From contig JAKAUP010000003.1 in the NCBI GenBank assembly GCA_021817565.1, forward strand, positions 207,026-271,025: a stretch of DNA of 64,000 bases, given 5' to 3'. Below, in pieces: positions 17,200 to 26,716 of the stretch; within the stretch, counting starts at the first letter, position 1; the number at the start of each line of letters is the position of its first letter. Source of the DNA: Microcaldota archaeon. GTDB lineage: Archaea; Micrarchaeota; Micrarchaeia; Micrarchaeales; Micrarchaeaceae. A program made the position numbers and the translations under genes. The notes beneath the pieces are model-generated. The model did no database searches. It was given only the letters and a program-made list of their open reading frames with translations, and was not told the DNA's origin.

Positions 17200-18249
17200 A
17201 TGCCCCTTTTTATGCTTCTTGATATGGATTACTTCTTTGCGGCGTGCGAGGAGGCAAGGAGGCCTGAGTTGAAGGGGAAGCCATTTGTTGTGGGAACATC
17301 CCCTGAAAAGGATAAGCTGCATGGAGTTGTCCAAACCTCAAACTATGTGGCAAGGCAGTTCGGGATAAAGAGCGGAATGGCCGTCTCAAAGGCGGTTGCA
17401 CTATGCCCGGATCTCAAATATTCGGAGTCGCACGAGGATTATTACGAAGAGATGTCGAAAAGAGTAATGGATATAGTAAGGAAGTATGGTTTCCCGATGG
17501 AGATAATGAGCATTGACGAGTGCGCACTGAGGTTGGGGGAGATGGGAATGGAGGCAGCGATGCGGCTTAGCACAGAAATTAAAGAGAAGATAAGGAATGA
17601 AACATTGCTCACTTGCACCATAGGCATATCCTCATCGAAGATTTATGCGAAGATGGTGTGCGACTCTGCAAAGCCGGATGGTTTGCAAGGGGTTGAAGGG
17701 AGTGGCATAGTAAGTTTTATCAGAAGCAAGGAGGTCTCGAAGATACCAGGGATAGGGCCTAAAGCAGAGGAGGAACTTAGAAGGATTGGTATAAGCAAGA
17801 TAGAGGATGCAATAGGAAAGAGCCCGATGCTGCTTATGGATAGGTTGGGGTCGCTTGGCACTTTCTTATACCGTGTGGCAAACGGATTGGATGAGTCAGA
17901 TGTTGAAGAGAATTACCAGATGCTATCTATAGGGAGGGAAACTACCCTCGCTTATCCACCCACAAAGGAATCAATAATGGAGGCAATGGAAAGGCTGACT
18001 GATCAGACGATATCGGAAGTATTGAAGAAGAAAATGATGTTCAGGGGTGTATCTGTCAAGGTTAGGTACACCGACTTCACCGAAAAGATAAGGAGCACCA
18101 GCATAAAAAACTACACGGATTCAAAGGAGTTGCTCGCAAAGAAAGCGCTTACTCTTATTGAAGGGCTTTTGGATGCCAAGCCGGTGAGAAAGATAGGGGT
18201 AAGGGTGTATATGTTATCGGAAGCGTCAGGGCAAAGCACCCTATTCTGA
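17200..18249 (+). CDS. dinB: Y-family DNA polymerase IV
   Basis: 349 residues from ATG 17200 (MPLFMLLDMDYFF), though ATG 17179 inside fen1 is in frame. DMDYFFAACE and SIDECAL carry the catalytic acids; IPGIGPKAEEELRRIGI is the thumb helix-hairpin-helix; the little-finger domain follows. The protein ends GQSTLF, a clear PCNA-interacting motif. Translesion synthesis next to FEN1 makes a small repair cluster. The 3' end overlaps trxB by nine bases. Confidence 0.95.
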   Translation: MPLFMLLDMDYFFAACEEARRPELKGKPFVVGTSPEKDKLHGVVQTSNYVARQFGIKSGMAVSKAVALCPDLKYSESHEDYYEEMSKRVMDIVRKYGFPMEIMSIDECALRLGEMGMEAAMRLSTEIKEKIRNETLLTCTIGISSSKIYAKMVCDSAKPDGLQGVEGSGIVSFIRSKEVSKIPGIGPKAEEELRRIGISKIEDAIGKSPMLLMDRLGSLGTFLYRVANGLDESDVEENYQMLSIGRETTLAYPPTKESIMEAMERLTDQTISEVLKKKMMFRGVSVKVRYTDFTEKIRSTSIKNYTDSKELLAKKALTLIEGLLDAKPVRKIGVRVYMLSEASGQSTLF

Positions 18250-19164
18250 ACCCTCGTTCTGCAAGTATTCCCTTACTTTCAGTGCGCACATTGTGCCGGT
18301 GCCTGCGGCAGTAACTGCCTGCCTGTATATGGCATCAGCCATGTCTCCGCCTATAAACACTCCAGGCACGTCTGTTTCGACCAAATTCCGAACGACGGCG
18401 TATCCTTTTTCATCTAGTTTAAGCTTCCCCTTTAATATTTCGGTGTTGGGTTTATGGCCTATTGCAACAAAGATGCCATCGGTTTTGATTTCGATCAGTG
18501 CACCTTCCCTGTTTTTTATGCGCACGCCGCTTACCTTTGAATTGCCCAGGACCTCTTCGACTGTCGAATTCCAAAGAACCTTTATCTTGGAATTGGATAA
18601 AACCCTTTCCTGCATTATCTTGCTTGCGCGGAAAGCGTCCCTTCTGTGTATAATTGTAACAGAGTTTGCAAACTTTGTAAGAAATAGCGAGTCTTCCATC
18701 GCCGTGTCTCCACCACCAACAACAACCACATCTTTACCCTTGAAAAATGGGGCGTCGCAGGTCGCGCAGCTGCTTACGCCCTTACCTATAAACTTTTTCT
18801 CGGATTCAATCCCAAGCCACATAGAGTCTGCGCCTGTTGCAAGGATTAAGCTCTTAGTTTCGTGCAGCTGCCCGTTTCCGGTGTAAACTTTGAACGGCTT
18901 GGAACCTAAATCTAGGTTTGTTACCGCATCATGTAAAAAGCGGGCTCCGTGTTTCTCTGCCTGCTTTCTCATCAGGTCTATGAGCTCGGGTCCATCAATC
19001 CCATCCGGAAATCCAGGGTAGTTCTCGACCTTCGTTGTAAGAAGAAGCTGCCCGCCCTCGTTAATCCCAGCTATCACAAGCGGAGAGAACCCCTCCCTGG
19101 CGGTGTATAATGCTGCGCTAAGGCCGGCAGGGCCGGATCCGATTATTATGGTATTCTCTATCAT
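18241..19164 (-). CDS. trxB: Thioredoxin reductase
   Basis: 307 residues. FAD-binding GSGPAGLSAALY at the N-terminus, the redox pair in SSCATCDAPFF near residue 137, NADPH-domain GGGDTAMEDSLFLTKFA and the late GVFIGGDMAD FAD motif. All catalytic features are intact. The enzyme reduces thioredoxin-like proteins with NADPH; no thioredoxin is in the window. Likely leaderless from a box at 19192-19203. Confidence 0.95.
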   Translation of the reverse strand: MIENTIIIGSGPAGLSAALYTAREGFSPLVIAGINEGGQLLLTTKVENYPGFPDGIDGPELIDLMRKQAEKHGARFLHDAVTNLDLGSKPFKVYTGNGQLHETKSLILATGADSMWLGIESEKKFIGKGVSSCATCDAPFFKGKDVVVVGGGDTAMEDSLFLTKFANSVTIIHRRDAFRASKIMQERVLSNSKIKVLWNSTVEEVLGNSKVSGVRIKNREGALIEIKTDGIFVAIGHKPNTEILKGKLKLDEKGYAVVRNLVETDVPGVFIGGDMADAIYRQAVTAAGTGTMCALKVREYLQNEGSE

Positions 19165-19191
19165 AAAGACACGTATAAATACCGGTTTAAG

Positions 19192-19203
19192 AATATAAAT
19201 ATT
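19192..19203. promoter_or_regulatory. Near-palindromic TATA box for divergent trxB and MBL-fold gene
   Basis: AATATAAATATT is nearly self-complementary and lies 28-39 bases from the trxB ATG and 29-40 bases from the GTG of the divergent gene, a good distance for both. A second AT box (19172-19183) is too close to trxB to serve it. Confidence 0.55.
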
Positions 19204-19231
19204 TGTCTGACATTGTTATTGGGCGATCTCT

Positions 19232-20164
19232 GTGCTTAGGGTAGGCGATTATAAGATATCATTGGACGTAAAGGAGGAAGGCTCCAATGTAGATTTTATA
19301 TCGCATGCGCATTCAGACCACATAAGCGCGGCGAGGTCCTCAAAAAATATCTTGGCAAGCAATGAGACAGTAGAACTGATGAAAATAGCTTATAATATAG
19401 ACACTGACGTTAGAAGAATAGATATGCCAAACAGTATGCGGATAATAGATTCGGGACATATGCTTGGAGCCAAGCAGTTAGTTATAGAAACCGATGGGGA
19501 GAAGGTCGTGTACACGGGAGATTTCCAGCTTGAGCGATCTTTGGCTGCGCCGAAGATAGAGATAGAGAACGCAGATACGCTGATAATGGATTCGACTTAT
19601 CCTTACGGCGATTTGGCCTTCGGGAACAAGTATGAAGAGGAGTTGAAGATGCAGAGATGGACAAACATGAGTTATGGAAATGGGATTGTGCTGTTTGGCG
19701 CATATGTGATGGGAAAGGCGCAGGAGATAATAAGGATACTAAACGATGTCGGCATTGTGCCTGTTGTTAATAGAAAGATAGCGGCGATTTCCAACATGTA
19801 CAAGAGGTGCGGGATTGGATTGGAATATCTCTCGATGTATGAGAATGTTGATGAATGTGAGGAGGCGCTTAGACACAACTTTGTTGGAATAACGGATAAT
19901 AACTCCCTGAAAAGAATACCAAACAAACTTTCTGAGGTGCACGAAAAGAGGGTTTATACGGCAGTTGCGACGGGGTTTTCGAGGATGTTCAGCTTCAATA
20001 CGGATGCGCAGTTCTGCATAAGCGACCATGCCGACCTAAAGCAGAGCATGGAATATATAGAGGCATCTGGAGCAAAGAAGATTTTGACTTATGGAAATGG
20101 AAAGGAGAGGTTTGCAAAGGAAATAGCGAGAAATGGTTTAAAAGCATACCCGTTTATAGAGTAG
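19232..20164 (+). CDS. Metallo-beta-lactamase-fold RNA-processing exonuclease (COG1236-like)
   Basis: 310 residues from GTG 19232. SHAHSDHISA is the HxHxDH zinc motif; HMLGAKQLVIETDG, VVYTGDFQ and LIMDSTYPYG follow the order of the beta-CASP family, though the protein is shorter than aCPSF proteins. Family members cut or trim RNA 3' or 5' ends. Nine bases before the LamG protein gene but functionally unrelated to it. Confidence 0.8.
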   Translation: MLRVGDYKISLDVKEEGSNVDFISHAHSDHISAARSSKNILASNETVELMKIAYNIDTDVRRIDMPNSMRIIDSGHMLGAKQLVIETDGEKVVYTGDFQLERSLAAPKIEIENADTLIMDSTYPYGDLAFGNKYEEELKMQRWTNMSYGNGIVLFGAYVMGKAQEIIRILNDVGIVPVVNRKIAAISNMYKRCGIGLEYLSMYENVDECEEALRHNFVGITDNNSLKRIPNKLSEVHEKRVYTAVATGFSRMFSFNTDAQFCISDHADLKQSMEYIEASGAKKILTYGNGKERFAKEIARNGLKAYPFIE

Positions 20165-20173
20165 GGGGATGGT

Positions 20174-21052
20174 TTGGATATCGGAAAATCAAAAAAGTCG
20201 CAGGGGGCGATGGAGTACCTGATGACGTATGGTTGGGCGATACTCATCATAGCCATAGTAATGGTCGCCATATTCCAACTCCACCTATTCGACCCATACA
20301 CGTTCTCTCCGAAGGCCTCGACAGGAAGTTGTCAGGTAATAAGACCGAACGGACCGAGAAGCAATATCTTCGTATCGGAGATAGGTGAAGACTGCCAGAC
20401 AAACGAGATACCACAGTACGTAGCGCAGTTCAACGGACAAACAAGTAAAATAGTAATTCAGCATTTAGGAAATGTAAATCCCCCCATTACCTTTGTGGCT
20501 TGGATTTTACCTGAAAGTACTAATATAGAGACGGTCGTTGTGTACTCCAATAGTAGTTGCGGTGGTGACATATATGGAATTGCAGTAGGTTCGTACGGAG
20601 CACATGAACTCGATGCCATTACCGGCTGCCCTGCCCCCACAGGCAGCGATCTCTCACTTAAATCCGGACAATGGTACTTCGTAGCTGCTACAATTAATTC
20701 TAATAAAGAAACATTTTATTTGGATAATCAAAATGATTCCAACACTGTTGCCACAACTACAAATTCGCTCCCGACTTTTAACCTCTCAATAGGGAGCGGT
20801 TATCTTGCCGCAAATAACTACTTCAATGGGTATATTTCAAATATTCAAATCTATAATACCACTCTCTCCGCCAACGAAATCAACGCCATTTACAATGAGG
20901 GAATAGGAGGCGCACCGTTGGATATTTCCAACTTGGCTGGGTGGTGGCCCCTAAACGGGAACGCAAACGACTACAGCGGAAACAACGAGAATGGAAACAG
21001 TATAGCGGTCAACTTCATATCCAACTGGGAGAACGGGTATACTGCACCATAG
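20174..21052 (+). CDS. Class III signal-peptide (pilin-like) protein with LamG domain
   Basis: 292 residues from a TTG. KKSQGAMEYLMTYGWAILII is the archaeal class III signal motif (PF04021-like): a basic n-region, cleavage near QGAMEYL, then the pilin helix. The rest is a concanavalin/LamG-type sandwich (FNGQTSKIVIQH, GQWYFVAATIN, LAGWWPLNGNANDYSG). It is probably a surface filament subunit or lectin-like adhesin. Codon use in 20430-20920 looks more AT-rich than in either end, so the LamG portion may have been exchanged. The target ligand is unknown. Confidence 0.85.
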   Translation: MDIGKSKKSQGAMEYLMTYGWAILIIAIVMVAIFQLHLFDPYTFSPKASTGSCQVIRPNGPRSNIFVSEIGEDCQTNEIPQYVAQFNGQTSKIVIQHLGNVNPPITFVAWILPESTNIETVVVYSNSSCGGDIYGIAVGSYGAHELDAITGCPAPTGSDLSLKSGQWYFVAATINSNKETFYLDNQNDSNTVATTTNSLPTFNLSIGSGYLAANNYFNGYISNIQIYNTTLSANEINAIYNEGIGGAPLDISNLAGWWPLNGNANDYSGNNENGNSIAVNFISNWENGYTAP

Positions 21053-21087
21053 ATTGGTAGAAAAAAGACCAAAAGAGCAGGAGAAAA

Positions 21088-22101
21088 TCAGAGAATTCTC
21101 TCCAGTCCGGATATGAAGCTTGTGTCTGTGTATGATGCGTTTCTGTTTGAGCTTCCGAATCTCGGAGTTACTCCGGTTATCACAGACATCACTTCCACCG
21201 AATCTGCAGGAGATTCGCTTGTGAGCCTTGCTCCCATAATCACGTTTGCCTTTGGATCCAGGTCTGCCGTTACCCCTTCTACCATCTTTGTTACATCGCT
21301 GATGGTTAGTGATTCTGCTCCTGAGACATGCACAAGCGCGCTCTTCGCGTTCTCTGTGCTCACGTCAAGCAGTGGATGTTCCCTTACCGACTTTACTACT
21401 CTTTCGACCTTGTCTGGACCCGAGCCAAACCCGATGTTTATTGTTGCTGTCCCTCCAGACTTCATCACAGTCCTAAGGTCGGCAAAGTCTATGTTTATCA
21501 TGCTTGGGAGGGATATCGTGTCTGATATTCCCCTTACCGCATTGTATACGATATTGTCTATCAGCTCAAACGCCTTTTCTATTGGCAGGTTCGGGGCGTA
21601 GCTTAACAGCCGTTCATTTTCAACAACTATTGTTGTGTCTGTGTTCTTTACAAGCTGTTCTAATCCATAATCAGCCTTCTGTTTTCTGCTCCTTTCCAGG
21701 AGGAATGGGTATGTTACGAAAGCAACAACCAGCGCGCCCTGTTCCTTTGCGTATTTGGCTACAACAGGAAGCGCTCCGCCCCCTGTTCCTCCGCCCATAC
21801 CGCCGCATAAGAATACAAGGTCATGACCCTGTATTGTATCGTTTATTTCTCTCTGGCTTGCTTCTGCGCATCTGGCCCCTATCTCAGGGAAACCGCCTGC
21901 GCCAAGGCCTCGTGTAATCTCCTTTCCGATGAGGATTTTCTTGTGGGCGTTTATCATGTTGAGGTGTTTCGCATCGGTATTGAGTGCAACTGTTGTTGCG
22001 CTCTTGATACCCCTGTTTGTCAGTTTGTTCACCAAATTGCATCCTGCTCCGCCCAGTCCCAGAGTTATTATTTTCGCTCTGTAGTACTCCTCATCGTTCA
22101 T
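21088..22101 (-). CDS. ftsZ: Cell-division GTPase FtsZ, second tandem copy
   Basis: 337 residues. GLGGAGCNLVNKL, tubulin signature GGMGGGTGGGALP and the T7-loop NIDFADLRTVM (catalytic Asp pair present) show an intact FtsZ. The C-terminus SFISGLERIL is short, with a possible hydrophobic end peptide. It follows the other ftsZ by 13 bases. Many archaea have functionally distinct FtsZ1 and FtsZ2; I cannot assign which is which by eye. Confidence 0.95.
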   Translation of the reverse strand: MNDEEYYRAKIITLGLGGAGCNLVNKLTNRGIKSATTVALNTDAKHLNMINAHKKILIGKEITRGLGAGGFPEIGARCAEASQREINDTIQGHDLVFLCGGMGGGTGGGALPVVAKYAKEQGALVVAFVTYPFLLERSRKQKADYGLEQLVKNTDTTIVVENERLLSYAPNLPIEKAFELIDNIVYNAVRGISDTISLPSMINIDFADLRTVMKSGGTATINIGFGSGPDKVERVVKSVREHPLLDVSTENAKSALVHVSGAESLTISDVTKMVEGVTADLDPKANVIMGARLTSESPADSVEVMSVITGVTPRFGSSNRNASYTDTSFISGLERIL

Positions 22102-22114
22102 TCGATTACCTTTT

Positions 22115-23185
22115 TTAGCCTACCATCTCGATTGACGGATAGGGATTGGCGCTTTTCTGTTCAAGCTTTCCGACTATGCTGGCGCCTTTTACGCCAGTCA
22201 CTATCGCCACTATCTCAATCGAGTCTTCTGCGCCAGGAAGAATCCTTGCGCCCCACTTTATGTTTGCTCTTGTATCCATTTTGTCGGTTATGATCTCTCC
22301 TGCCTTTATTGCGTCGCCTATTGTCAGGGATGAGCCGCCGGATATGTGTATCAGCGCGCCTTCTGCACCTTCAAAGTCCACGTCCAGAAGCTTGTTCTTC
22401 AGCACTGACTCTGCAGCTGTTGCAATCTTGTCATTTCCCCTTCCGCTTCCGACCGCTATGAATCCTACGCCGCCTCCGCCCATGATTGACCTTACATCAG
22501 CAAAGTCTATGTTTATCATGCTTGGCTGCGTTATTGTCCATACCAAACCTCCGATTGCCTTCGCAAGAACCTCGTCCGCCAATGCGAATGCGTCGTTCAT
22601 TGGCAGGTTTGGAACAAGTTGTACGAGACGATTGTTGTCTAGGATTATAACGCTGTCGCATACGCCTCTGAGTTCCTGTATGCCTTCCTCGGCCTTCACT
22701 TTCCTTATTCTTTCCAAGTCGAATGGGTATGTTACCATAGCGACTGTTATTGCGCCCTGTTCCTTTGCAACTCTTGCTGCAACTGATATCGCGCCGCTTC
22801 CGGTTCCTCCACCCATACCTGCACAAAGGAATACGAGCTGTGCGCCTGAAAACGCCTTCTCTATAAGACTGCGGTCAACCTCTGCGGCCTTCTTTCCTAC
22901 GAGAGGATCACCGCCGGCACCTAGTCCCCTTGTCAGTGTCTTTCCGATTATTACCTTGTTGATTCGATCGTCGATTATCTTGAAGTGCTGGTAATCTGTG
23001 TTGAATGCGCAAAAGTCTGTACCTTTCACGCCTGCCTTTATGAGCCTGTTCACTATGTTGCATCCCGCACCGCCGAAGCCCGCAGTTATTATTTTTATCT
23101 GCGCATCCTCGATTGCTGAGTTGTTGGAAGAAGCATCGCCGCTTCTGCTTGTGCCGTTCCCGAAGATATCTCCGAAATCTGCCAT
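22115..23185 (-). CDS. ftsZ: Cell-division GTPase FtsZ, first tandem copy
   Basis: 356 residues. A 30-residue polar N-terminal extension rich in Ser/Asn precedes GFGGAGCNIVNRL; tubulin signature GMGGGTGSGAIS and T7-loop NIDFADVRSIM are intact. The C-terminus SANPYPSIEMVG is short and differs from the other copy. Promoter region upstream contains CTTTTAAAGCTT about 35-45 bases before the ATG. Confidence 0.95.
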   Translation of the reverse strand: MADFGDIFGNGTSRSGDASSNNSAIEDAQIKIITAGFGGAGCNIVNRLIKAGVKGTDFCAFNTDYQHFKIIDDRINKVIIGKTLTRGLGAGGDPLVGKKAAEVDRSLIEKAFSGAQLVFLCAGMGGGTGSGAISVAARVAKEQGAITVAMVTYPFDLERIRKVKAEEGIQELRGVCDSVIILDNNRLVQLVPNLPMNDAFALADEVLAKAIGGLVWTITQPSMINIDFADVRSIMGGGGVGFIAVGSGRGNDKIATAAESVLKNKLLDVDFEGAEGALIHISGGSSLTIGDAIKAGEIITDKMDTRANIKWGARILPGAEDSIEIVAIVTGVKGASIVGKLEQKSANPYPSIEMVG

Positions 23186-23290
23186 ACTAATCGCCTTAAC
23201 AAATAATATATGATTAAGCTTTAAAAGGTTGTGTGGTGCGACTATTATCGGACTATTAGCGAACGCGTATGTATTGGAAGGGCGCGATGC

Positions 23291-23944
23291 TTATTTGACG
23301 AGAGAAGTTCGGTTGTATGCGCTCTCTCCGCGTAGATTCCCCGCACCGCTTAGTGCGACATACAACGAGTAATTTGATTTGCTTGCAGTGTAATTTACAA
23401 CCCATATGTCGTTTCCGTACTGGTCAAAAATGGATGGGAATGGGTTTGTCCTGAAGAATGTTGCGTGTGCATGGGTGGCGTTGTATGTATACGTCGAAAG
23501 ATAATTGTAAAGCGCAGTGTCTTCTCCGCTTCTTGCCTGAGTGGTAGCAGTTGCTATCGCAAGTGCGGGTATGTTTATTCCGCTTGTGGCGTTATTTATC
23601 AGCTCGTGGACCGTGCAATCGGATGCGTATATGTTGTTCACTACCGGTGCAAGGTTTTCGCTCGGGTAATTGAAACTCTCTACAAGATAGGTTGGGCACG
23701 GTGTTGATGCGTTGTATGTTGCGCTCACCGTTATGTACCAGCTGCTATTCGTTGTCTTGCTTATGTTCAGCAAAGTAAAGTTTGCATATGGCGCGCTCTG
23801 ATATAGATCCGAGAGCACGAACTGCTCCGCCTGCGTTGCGTTGATGTTTGACTTGCTGCTCGCATTTCCCTTGAATAGGAAAGCTGCAAGTGCTATTATT
23901 ATTATGACAACAGTCGCTATCCCGACTTTCTCTATCAGCTGCAT
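23291..23944 (-). CDS. Single-pass secreted/membrane protein, unknown
   Basis: 217 residues. One N-terminal hydrophobic helix (VGIATVVIIIIALAAFLFKG), then an Asn/Ser/Thr-rich extracellular domain with numerous NxS/T sequons and two Cys. I do not recognise a family. It is upstream of ftsZ on the same strand with a 105-base spacer that has its own promoter, so co-transcription is uncertain. Confidence 0.7.
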   Translation of the reverse strand: MQLIEKVGIATVVIIIIALAAFLFKGNASSKSNINATQAEQFVLSDLYQSAPYANFTLLNISKTTNSSWYITVSATYNASTPCPTYLVESFNYPSENLAPVVNNIYASDCTVHELINNATSGINIPALAIATATTQARSGEDTALYNYLSTYTYNATHAHATFFRTNPFPSIFDQYGNDIWVVNYTASKSNYSLYVALSGAGNLRGESAYNRTSLVK

Positions 23945-23992
23945 AAGAAGTTTTCTAATAGAAGTGTTTTATATTTATCGTTGTGCCTTTGC

Positions 23993-24373
23993 TCAAAATC
24001 CGCCGAAGATTGCGCCCACTCCAGAGTTAACCCTTGACTGCTCCGCATTTATAAGGTCTGTTATCTTCTGTTCTGCCTCAGGACTGGCGCGTCTTATTGT
24101 TTTGTATTCGTGTGCAAACCTTTCTTCAGCCCTCCCTAAGAACTCCTCACTTGCGTTTATGAAGATGTAGTATTTTCCGTCTTGAATGCCTGCCTCCCTG
24201 CCCTCTCTTACATAGCATTCCTGCTTTGAGAATATAACGCCTTTGTACTTGTCTTTGAGCAATTCGTTGTATTCGTCCAGGGTTATTGATTTGTCGGTTG
24301 CAGGGTTATAATCAAGCATGCGCCTTGCTGCCTCCACCTCTTCCTGCCCACACTCGTACACCCTTGAAGGCAT
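23993..24373 (-). CDS. Conserved-looking cytosolic protein, unknown
   Basis: 126 residues, mixed charged, no membrane segment: starts MPSRVYECGQEEVEAARRML, ends SGVGAIFGGF. The central YVREGREAGIQDGKYYIFIN suggests a small alpha/beta domain. It lies 10 bases after rps8e and is probably co-transcribed with it. No family recognised. Confidence 0.7.
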   Translation of the reverse strand: MPSRVYECGQEEVEAARRMLDYNPATDKSITLDEYNELLKDKYKGVIFSKQECYVREGREAGIQDGKYYIFINASEEFLGRAEERFAHEYKTIRRASPEAEQKITDLINAEQSRVNSGVGAIFGGF

Positions 24374-24383
24374 GATACCACAA

Positions 24384-24779
24384 TCATTCGAGGAGCTTTG
24401 CGTTTATGCATCCGTCCCTTGAGGGTCTGTTCAGCACAATGGCCTTGCCCTTGTCAGTGTCTATAACTGTGCCTTTCGTTATTATGTTAAGTCTGGCAAA
24501 GTTTCTGTTATCCTTTGACTCGAGTACATTTTTTATCTCGGCTTTTGTATAGCCGCTCTTTGTGAGGAGATTCACGAACCCTGCCGACTTCAGCACCTTC
24601 GTGCGCTTTCCGCCTTTGTGCCGTATTGTCGACAAAACATTTTTCTTCGCGGACTTCGTGGCGGTGAAGTACCTGCCCTTTTCGCTTCTCCTGTTGCCCC
24701 TAGCCTTTATCTTTCGCTTTCCGTTTCCATCCCTCTTTGTCTTTGATGCACGGTTTTTCTGTTTGCTGTATACACTCAT
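24384..24779 (-). CDS. rps8e: Ribosomal protein eS8
   Basis: 131 residues. Basic N-terminus and the RNA-binding core (KGGKRTKVLKSAGFVNLLTK, NIITKGTVIDTDKGKAIVLN, RPSRDGCINAKLL) are those of archaeal eS8. A TATA-like ACATATAAA about 25 bases upstream predicts a leaderless mRNA. The next gene follows by 10 bases. Confidence 0.94.
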   Translation of the reverse strand: MSVYSKQKNRASKTKRDGNGKRKIKARGNRRSEKGRYFTATKSAKKNVLSTIRHKGGKRTKVLKSAGFVNLLTKSGYTKAEIKNVLESKDNRNFARLNIITKGTVIDTDKGKAIVLNRPSRDGCINAKLLE

Positions 24780-24846
24780 TGATTACACCGGAATTTCTTG
24801 ACTTTATATGTTCCACTAGGTTAATAAACATTGTGAGGAGATTACG

Positions 24847-26706
24847 CTATCCGCATTTCTCCTCAACAAGTTCTTTCAGCTCCTGGCCGTCCACCACATT
24901 CGCGTATTCTGACATTATCTCTGACATTATCTCATCTTTGCGCGCCTTCGGCCTTTTCTTTATTGCAGAGTCTATAATCTTGCTTATCTCCGCTTTTGAC
25001 TTGCGCGAGAGTTGGCGCTCCTTTATTACTTCTTTTGTACGCTTGCCCGACGCAAGGCCCTTTATCACCTCTTCTACCGCCCTCTTTGTTATCTTATTCG
25101 CTTCGTAATGCCTGAATGCCTCTGCCAGTTCCTCCTCGTTTATAGAGTCCACATTGTACCCGTTTCTTGATAGCTCGACAAACTTTTGCAGAAGCGTGTT
25201 AGCAATGAACCGTTTGTCTGATTTTGTCGCATTGGAAAGTTTCTTGTAGAGGGCAAGCCTGTGGGAAGATATCATTTGGTTTGCGAGATCTTCGCTACCC
25301 AACTCCTTTTTCATGGCTTCCAGCGTTCGCTCAATGTTAGGTGATGCGCTTTCAGCTTCCTTCATGAGTTCTTTGGTTACGAGCACAGGCAGCACGTCCG
25401 TTTCAGGGTACATCCGTGCGCCCCCAGGTATCGGCCTTAGGAATTTGGTTGTAAAGAGCTTTGTATCGTGAACCGCCCTTGTCTCTGCAGGCACTCCAAG
25501 AACTGCTTGTGTCGCGCGCTCCCTTGCGTATTCTATTCCCTTTTCCGCCGCCTCCTTTTTTCCTGTTATTAATATGAAGGCGTCTTCTTTCCCGACTCCC
25601 AGCGCAGCCACGACGCTTTTCTCTTCCTCTTCGGTTATCCCATACTTAGCAAGTTCCTCGTCGCTGTGTATTATTCCCTTCACACCTCCCATTTTGGCGT
25701 AATCGCTAATCTCCGTGCCCAACCTCCTTTCGGGATTTACCTCTGTGCCCAGCGCCTTCCCGAATCCGTGTAGTTTGAATCCGTATACCTGCCCGCCATC
25801 CTTCATGCTTGATGTCATCATCTTCGACTTCGTCCCTTTGAATATGCCGCTCAACTCCTTCTTCTCCCCCACCTTTGCCGCCTGTCCTTCCAACAGCCGC
25901 TTTATTCTCAAAAGATTGACCTGCCTTATTACCTCGTTTTCTATGAACCTGTCGAGCGAACCGACCTCCTGGAGCCCCTTTATCTCCACCCTTGAGCCTT
26001 CCGCTATAGAGACATTGACATCCTGCCTTATTGAGCCTATTCCTCTCTGCACCTTGCCTGTTATCCTGAGCATTCTGCCTATGTAAAGCGCCACCTCCTT
26101 TGCCTCCTCGGGATCCTTTATGTACTGGTCGGTGTCTATCTCGACAAGAGGTATGCCTATCCTCTTTGTATCGTACTCGGCGCTTTCCTCGCCCGCCTTT
26201 ATTATGCCTGCTGATTCCTCTTCTAGGGAAATTGAGGGTATGCCTATCCTTCTCCCATTTACATTTATGTGGCCGTTCAGGCCAGTGAGCATCGTCCTTT
26301 GAAAAGCGCTGGGATTGCTCCCGTCAACTACCTCCTTTCGCATTGGCTCTATCTCGTAAAGCGGCTCCATGCGCATCGCATCCGCAATGGAGAGTGATAT
26401 GATAAGCGCTTCATTGTTTATCTCTCCGGGAGGTTCCTCGTCTACTTCAACGAGGCAGGTATCGCTCTCGCTTATTCTGTATATAAAACTGCGCCCTTTC
26501 TTCTCTTCGAAGCGCGCGGACTGGTCTATGTTGCCCATCTCTCCAGCTACGGCCCTTTGCTTCCTTTCCACATATGAGGAGTGCTCGCCCTCTTCTTTGA
26601 TGCTTGATGCGCATCTGCAAAATAGTTTATGGTCTGTCTGGAGGCGCTGATGTATCTCTAGGCCGCACAAAAACCCTAGCGCCTTGTAATCTATCTTGTC
26701 CGCCAT
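24847..26706 (-). CDS. gatE: Glutamyl-tRNA(Gln) amidotransferase subunit E
   Basis: 619 residues, standard for archaeal GatE. CGLEIHQRLQTDHKLFCRC is the GatB/GatE N-terminal signature; SDTCLVEVDEEPPGEIN and TKRIGIPLVEIDTDQYI follow; a GatE-specific AspRS-like insertion and a YqeY-like tail are present. With GatD it converts Glu-tRNA(Gln) to Gln-tRNA(Gln). Ten bases after gatD. Confidence 0.96.
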   Translation of the reverse strand: MADKIDYKALGFLCGLEIHQRLQTDHKLFCRCASSIKEEGEHSSYVERKQRAVAGEMGNIDQSARFEEKKGRSFIYRISESDTCLVEVDEEPPGEINNEALIISLSIADAMRMEPLYEIEPMRKEVVDGSNPSAFQRTMLTGLNGHINVNGRRIGIPSISLEEESAGIIKAGEESAEYDTKRIGIPLVEIDTDQYIKDPEEAKEVALYIGRMLRITGKVQRGIGSIRQDVNVSIAEGSRVEIKGLQEVGSLDRFIENEVIRQVNLLRIKRLLEGQAAKVGEKKELSGIFKGTKSKMMTSSMKDGGQVYGFKLHGFGKALGTEVNPERRLGTEISDYAKMGGVKGIIHSDEELAKYGITEEEEKSVVAALGVGKEDAFILITGKKEAAEKGIEYARERATQAVLGVPAETRAVHDTKLFTTKFLRPIPGGARMYPETDVLPVLVTKELMKEAESASPNIERTLEAMKKELGSEDLANQMISSHRLALYKKLSNATKSDKRFIANTLLQKFVELSRNGYNVDSINEEELAEAFRHYEANKITKRAVEEVIKGLASGKRTKEVIKERQLSRKSKAEISKIIDSAIKKRPKARKDEIMSEIMSEYANVVDGQELKELVEEKCG

Positions 26707-26716
26707 GCGATCATCT

